From: Lingula anatina
Taxonomy: Eukaryota; Brachiopoda; Lingulata; Lingulida; Lingulidae
Assembly: GCF_001039355.2 (NCBI RefSeq)
Contig: NW_019775387.1
Coordinates: forward strand, 167,856 to 231,855
Direction: 5' to 3'
DNA: 64,000 bases
The notes beneath the pieces were generated by a model. That model was not told where the DNA came from. It made no database searches and saw only the letters and a list, made by a program, of their open reading frames with translations. Below are positions 59,701 to 64,000 of the stretch, piece after piece. The translations under genes and the position numbers were made by a program. The first letter of the stretch is position 1. Each line of letters begins with the position of its first letter.

Positions 59701-62476
59701 CAGCTTAGAATGCCAGAAGAAAAATCCATTCAAACATCATTTTCAGGTAAAATTAAACAATGCCTTTTGGTAATTCTCTTAGTTATGCTACTTGAAACTA
59801 TATGCTGGCATTTGGTTGGTTTTTGTGACAAAAAATTGACTTTGTATGCATCTTTAAACTCATGGAAGGTTTTGCAAGTTTTGACTGGATTTTCCTCATA
59901 CATGTAGCACTGACTGTTATAAAATGAAGACCTACCCTCTTCAAAAATGCCAACATAGTTTGTCTGAAAGCTGGGGATTGACTGTTCATGTTGAGAGGTA
60001 AGAAGAACTTGACAAGTTCAAAGTCTGTGCTGTTGATTGTCTCTGTGGTTTTGGGATTTTCACACAGGAGTCCCAATGCGTCAAGCCTCACCTAGAAACG
60101 AATTAAAAATGGCAGCAAAGCTGTCAAATGTACAGACATAAAGCAGATAGTTACGATGTACAAATAAGGTTATTTTGTGAATTTTCATGCAATACTACAT
60201 AATGCTCAGCAGCAAAATCAACACAAAAATGTAATTAAGCACAACAGGTACAATGAATATTAAGAATATGTCACTAGCATAGGACTTCTGGCCTATGAGA
60301 CTTCAAAGTCACACAATGAAAATGTGTGAATATGAAAATTTCACAATAAAAATCATTACTTTAAGAAAAAGTATCCAAATAGGCTGATTTTCCACTTTAG
60401 GGTGTATTTAAGTCCTAAGAATCTATTTTTGTAAGCTTTAGAATTAAAATGAACACTGTTTTCCTTTCACGCTTATTATAGTTATATCATGTAAATGACT
60501 GAAGGCTGGGGAAATAAATGTTGTCAATTTGATTATTCTCATACATAATGAAAGTTGTAAAATCTAACAACCCTAAAAATGTAGCTGGGGTACAGGGGTG
60601 CAGGGTCCCTTTGGGACCAGGGCATGCTCCACAAAACTTTCATACATGTATTTAAGATTTTACAGAGCACTTGAAGATTTTTTATTGAAGGGTAGGTATG
60701 GCTACATGTGAAGTAGGTTGGGTAAATGTTGCGAGAGTATTTTATGAGGAGAAGTAGGATAAAGGTCAAAATCAAGAGCAGATGATGAATATTTTGTGAT
60801 TGTTTGTGGAATATGCGACTTTTTGTAAGAGTTGTTAATGTATGTAGATTATATTTTTGTTGATAGTGTTAATTTTGTTGAAGTGGGAATATTCAATATG
60901 TTAGTGGTTACAGGAAGTTACAGTACAGGAAGTAAAGTATGTAAAGTATGAGTAAAGTATGTGTTTGGAATTGTATCATGCTACCACTTTTCAAGATGTG
61001 TATCAGTACGCGTCGTCCTCTTGGCTGGTACATGATGAGATAGCAATGATTCTGCGAGGGGTTGGAAAGTAGTAAATCTCATTTATGCGATCAATAAATA
61101 ATAATCAACTGTTTTTGATGCCAAGCCTAGCAGTAGTAAGTATGTTTTAAGTCGGATGACAGGTAGAGCTCACAGTCCTCGTACAAAATTTGTCCCAGGG
61201 TATGATACTGTGAAATGTGTACTGATACATGTACCTTGAAAACCAGTAGCGCGATCTGATGTACCAGTGAATTCTGGATCCTTCAGTGCCACATCTGATA
61301 GTTGGGTAGGCCTGAACAAGGCCGATATTTCAGCACCCCCCTTATGGTTTATATTTTTATGCAAGTGCAGAAGCATTCTTCTATTGATGGTGCTAGCTAT
61401 CGCTCACAGTGGATATTTTAAATCAAGTCAAGTAGATTTAAGGCAGGTAATTATTCCTGCTGCCTTCCCACAGCTTGTGTTAAATCCCCTATAATTAACA
61501 CAATCAATAACATGCATAACAAGGGGTGATAAGCCTGGGCTATTAAAGTGCAATCTTAAATGTAATTGTATTTGTGCTAAGCTGATGAACAATTTTGCTC
61601 ATCTGGGTATTTTATTCTTTACCTGGTCATCAGAATGACACAATGCAGCTCTTAACACAAACACAGGAACTACTTCATTCCACTTCTCTTGCTCTTCAGG
61701 TGATGTTTTAAGAATTCCAATGCTCTTAGCTCTCTTTAGGCATGTCATAAGAGCCCCCAGTTGACTGCTGTTGTCTCCTTTTAAAAAATTTAAAATGAAA
61801 CAGAAAAATAAGGGATTATGTAAAAGCATTTAAAAATTAGAAGTTGATGCACCAAACAAAAAAAAAATCAAATAAAACATGCCCCAATTTTTATCATATG
61901 TAATGCTCTCGACCATTTTCTTACTTGTCTTTTGGAACTGACACAAAAAATAAGATCTTCGCTTAAAAGAACAAACATAGTGCACTGAAAATCATGGAAG
62001 TAAAACTGGAATGGAACAGAAACAGGTGGGAGAGTGGGGGCATGACAATTTCCAGCAATATCATTGGTCTTTATCAATAAACACCTGTTAATGATCAAAA
62101 GAGCCATATAAGTCTGTTACGTAACATATGAAGTTGCCATCTTGAAACATAATAATAAGATTTCTGCAAATTTACAAGTGTTTATGAAAATTGTGAGTGT
62201 GACATGCAAACATTACTTCTGCAGTACTTTGGTGAGATAAGTTTGCCAAAATTTGTAAGAAATGGTGGTAGATAACTGAGACATATGACACATGTGCTGT
62301 GAGTCCCCACTTTGGTGTTTTCATACACCTTATAGGATTTTTTAGTTTAGGGTTCTTTCTAAGGCCAAAACATGTTATTTGCTTTTTTTTATTTAACTCA
62401 AGTGTATCAAGCATGCAGTGGGTTATGTAATTTTGATTCTTACCTTGCAGTTTTGACAAAGGAACCAGATTTTCAT
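52865..62476 (-). CDS. THADA: THADA armadillo-type protein, middle part only
   Basis: Exons in transcript order: 62444-62476 (weak), 61623-61777, 59936-60091, 58801-58902, 58181-58307, then 56570-56673 (cut by the gap), 55022-55488, 54400-54539, 53746-53951 and 52865-52974. THADA (yeast Trm732) is a large helical-repeat partner of the FTSJ1/Trm7 tRNA ribose methylase. Matches to human THADA include VRLDALGLLCENPKTTE, LKRFLCRVKESGQVLYRTLK, LLHAAATGPLYPVLHCVRLL, YLVVCCWRCVKEASLLLGQL and GEYFKKQLLESIHRGAFELA. Phases join exactly except across the gap. A near-identical second copy of two exons (57754-57855, 57048-57174) is probably an assembly duplicate. The last exon ends in phase 2 with a donor, and no following exon exists to the left, so hundreds of C-terminal residues are missing. 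The N-terminal part must lie right of the window. Confidence 0.92.
53239..53453. mobile_element. MITE copy C (same family)
   Basis: It starts accccattcccagagattag and ends atagatcgatctaaatgtct; same orientation as copy B. It is located in the THADA intron between exons 53746-53951 and 52865-52974. Confidence 0.8.
56674..56742. other. Assembly gap (35 N) followed by A-homopolymer
   Basis: N residues at 56674-56708 are followed by 34 A. The gap cuts a THADA exon at its 5' side. The A-run next to the gap is probably a contig end in a homopolymer. Confidence 0.95.
56798..58947. repeat. Tandem duplicate of 1.0-1.1 kb, probably two haplotypes
   Basis: 56798-57900 and 57930-58947 are near-identical and the second begins directly after a single N (57929). 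The main difference is about 80 bp in the first copy, including a (TA)n tract (57716-57741), that the second lacks. Each copy carries the same two THADA exons. Including both copies would add 229 nt and break the reading frame, which argues for an assembly artefact. Confidence 0.85.
58944..59714. repeat. Second contig-end overlap, copies 58944-59234 and 59425-59714
   Basis: The two stretches match closely from caataattatcaacagtcc to gaatgccag. The first stops exactly at a single N (59235), as expected when two overlapping contigs are placed side by side. Most of the length is the TTTAAAGGTACATAC-type MITE. Confidence 0.8.
59474..59858. mobile_element. MITE with TTTAAAGGTACATAC inverted ends (THADA intron)
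   Basis: Full-length copy of the element also seen at 45150-45530; a truncated duplicate lies at 58990-59234. It starts ttttaaaggtacatatgaac and ends gactttgtatgcatctttaa. It lies in the intron just downstream (transcript sense) of the THADA exon at 59936-60091. Confidence 0.75.
60092..61622. other. THADA intron, nothing else recognised
   Basis: AT-rich intron sequence; several short frames lack protein-like composition. No repeat family identified by eye. Confidence 0.5.
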
Positions 62477-62644
62477 CTAGCATTAGTCAAGTGGTTTTGA
62501 CTGAAAATGCCAACTTTTATCTCAACATGTTTTCAATATTATAAATGGAAAATGGTGAACTGGCATCTGATGTTTCATGAAAAACAAGTCTAACACTGTG
62601 CATAAGTGTACAAAAGAACTTCAGAGTAAAAGGTAGCATCAGTT

Positions 62645-62785
62645 TTATTTAATTTTCTGTTGTGGCACTTGAGCTGGCTCATTATTGGGAAGTTGAGACT
62701 CTTCCTGTGGTAAAAAGACACCCTCGTCCACAGCATTTTCTACTGCTACAGAAACATAGGAAAGTTTGGCGTAGTCAAACGACAT
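62645..62785 (-). CDS. Candidate 46-residue small protein
   Basis: A minus-strand ORF starts at 62785 (MSFDYAKLSYVSVAVENAVD) and ends QQKIK with TAA at 62645-62647. It is acidic and Gln/Pro/Asn-rich at the C-terminus, with no signal peptide or membrane helix. The stop codon is part of an AATAAA hexamer, so the message would have almost no 3' UTR before the poly(A) signal. Codon choice is mixed and the peptide looks non-random, but I recognise no family. It lies upstream of the THADA exons on the same strand, so it may be a nested small gene, a retrocopy fragment or a terminal exon of another gene. Confidence 0.35.
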   Translation of the reverse strand: MSFDYAKLSYVSVAVENAVDEGVFLPQEESQLPNNEPAQVPQQKIK

Positions 62786-64000
62786 TTTATGGCGACAACA
62801 ATCTCCAGAGCTTAGTTACGCACATGTGCATTCTGAACATGCTCAATTGTGCCCTAGAGGGGTAATCTCCATTGAGGCAAATGTTGCTACTTATACCATG
62901 GGGCATCACTGCCTGGCCTCGTTTTGCTTGATTCATTCTGTTCACGCACATGATACAATTAAGCTACAAGTTATCTCAAATCTTCAACTGAAATCTTCAG
63001 TTCAAAAAAATTTCATTTTACCTCTATGGGGACTTTCCAGCAGTTCACTCGATCTGTTGAAGCGTACAGTGACAGATTCTGCAACTTCAAGCAAGGATCA
63101 ACAGTACAATTGCCGACTGTTACATGAATGCGGTAAGATTTATTTTCTCTAGCGATTTAGCAGTTGATGTTGACAAAACGTTGTTTATCCAGGAGTTTCT
63201 TGTTTGCTAGTGATAGTGGTCACTGTGACTGCACAAAGAAATTAAGGGTCCTTGCGTGTAGAATCTCCAGTCACCTGATGACATGCCTCTTTGCAACCCC
63301 ACAAATGAAATTTGTGCAAAATTGTTGGTAAATAATAACTTTTGCTGACTCGTCGCATCATAATGTTTAGGATGATGAGTCTTATTGAATATTGGATATA
63401 TAATTTTTATCCCTAAGGCCATAACATTTAATACAGGCAACAATTTGCTACATTGTTATTATTGTTAAAACGATTAGGATAGAGGGATTATATAATAAAA
63501 GCGGCCTTGTTTGGCCAAATCACGAACAATCAATATTGTTGCCTTCTTTCTTGCTAAGAATGAGACTATAAAAGTTTGTGGTACACTGAGATGGAGGAGA
63601 CATAAAAACTTGTTTCCACTGGCCTCAATCTCTATGACATCATCATTAATCTCAACTTTATTGTATTCTGTCAAAATATTGCCTAACTCGGCACCAACAA
63701 AAAAGTTATTCATGCATTGCTCCATCTTAATCTGACTTTTGCCAGTTCGTTTCTGTGTGTTCTTGCAAATTAATGGGACACCCTGTCACTTTGGCATGTC
63801 ACCCGTAGCCTTTGTCCCCTTATTACAGACATGCTGAAACAGTCAGTCCGATCTGTCACGACCGGGAAAATTTGTCTGGACCTGTAAAAAATTGGACTTG
63901 GTCGGTCCAAAGGACCGACAAGAGTTTAAAGAACCGCAATTTTGAATTTATAGTCATCATTCGACATACCTCACTAATAAAATTATTTAAAACCCAAAGC
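62786..64000. other. Unassigned window end
   Basis: Expected to hold more of THADA or its introns, but no THADA exon was recognised. A minus-strand open frame of about 83-100 codons at 63474-63790 has a plausible peptide but no family resemblance or splice context. A perfect 8-bp hairpin (gtcggtcc-aaa-ggaccgac) lies at 63902-63920. Confidence 0.4.

Noticed and set aside
63474-63725. 83-codon minus-strand ORF at the window end
   Set aside because: Plausible peptide, but no splice sites in suitable places, no THADA resemblance and no family recognised; kept only as a note.

Overview
This window is nuclear DNA from an animal. The genes are split by GT-AG introns (plus two GC-AG introns), the DNA is AT-rich with many microsatellites and short inverted-repeat transposons, and the recognisable proteins are animal orthologues (OSTF1, WDR41, POLI, THADA). 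A metazoan-type 7SL/SRP RNA gene is also present. The style (introns of a few hundred bases, frequent tacatgta-like words, abundant MITEs) suggests a marine invertebrate, but I cannot name the phylum. I assigned exon borders by hand from splice sites and reading phase; for OSTF1, WDR41, the VWA gene and the first membrane protein all phases close exactly.

Layout. 1-3.6 kb: no gene; one MITE. 3.6-8.9 kb (+): a four-exon, 535-residue mucin-like type I membrane protein. 11.7-17.6 kb (-): complete seven-exon OSTF1 (SH3 plus ankyrin repeats, 214 residues). 19.9-22.4 kb (-): four-exon, 642-residue VWA-domain protein with an H1-like basic linker, behind a TATA box. 23.4-23.7 kb (+): complete SRP (7SL) RNA gene. 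26.7-27.3 kb (-): main exon of a second Ser/Thr-rich membrane protein with a Cys-rich tail. 27.3-35.7 kb: mostly non-coding, with two minisatellites and two weak exon candidates. 36.0-41.0 kb (-): WDR41, 14 exons. 43.9-47.7 kb (+): the first eight coding exons of POLI, head-to-head with WDR41. 47.7-53.5 kb: a repeat complex with a 3.85-kb inverted-repeat structure around a dead Tc1-like transposase, followed by three MITEs. 52.9-62.5 kb (-): the middle exons of THADA, with two assembly-type duplications and a gap.

The most important observation is that POLI (rightward) and THADA (leftward) run into each other at the 47.7-52.9 kb repeat complex, and each lacks its whole 3' half. This is either a misassembly or a rearrangement that broke both genes. 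The genes are ordinary cellular ones: translesion DNA synthesis (POLI), tRNA anticodon-loop methylation (THADA), lysosome and autophagy control (WDR41 with C9orf72-SMCR8), SH3/ankyrin signalling (OSTF1) and protein targeting (SRP RNA). I do not see one linked new system. The least-described items are the VWA protein, the two membrane proteins, and a 46-codon ORF whose stop overlaps a poly(A) signal.
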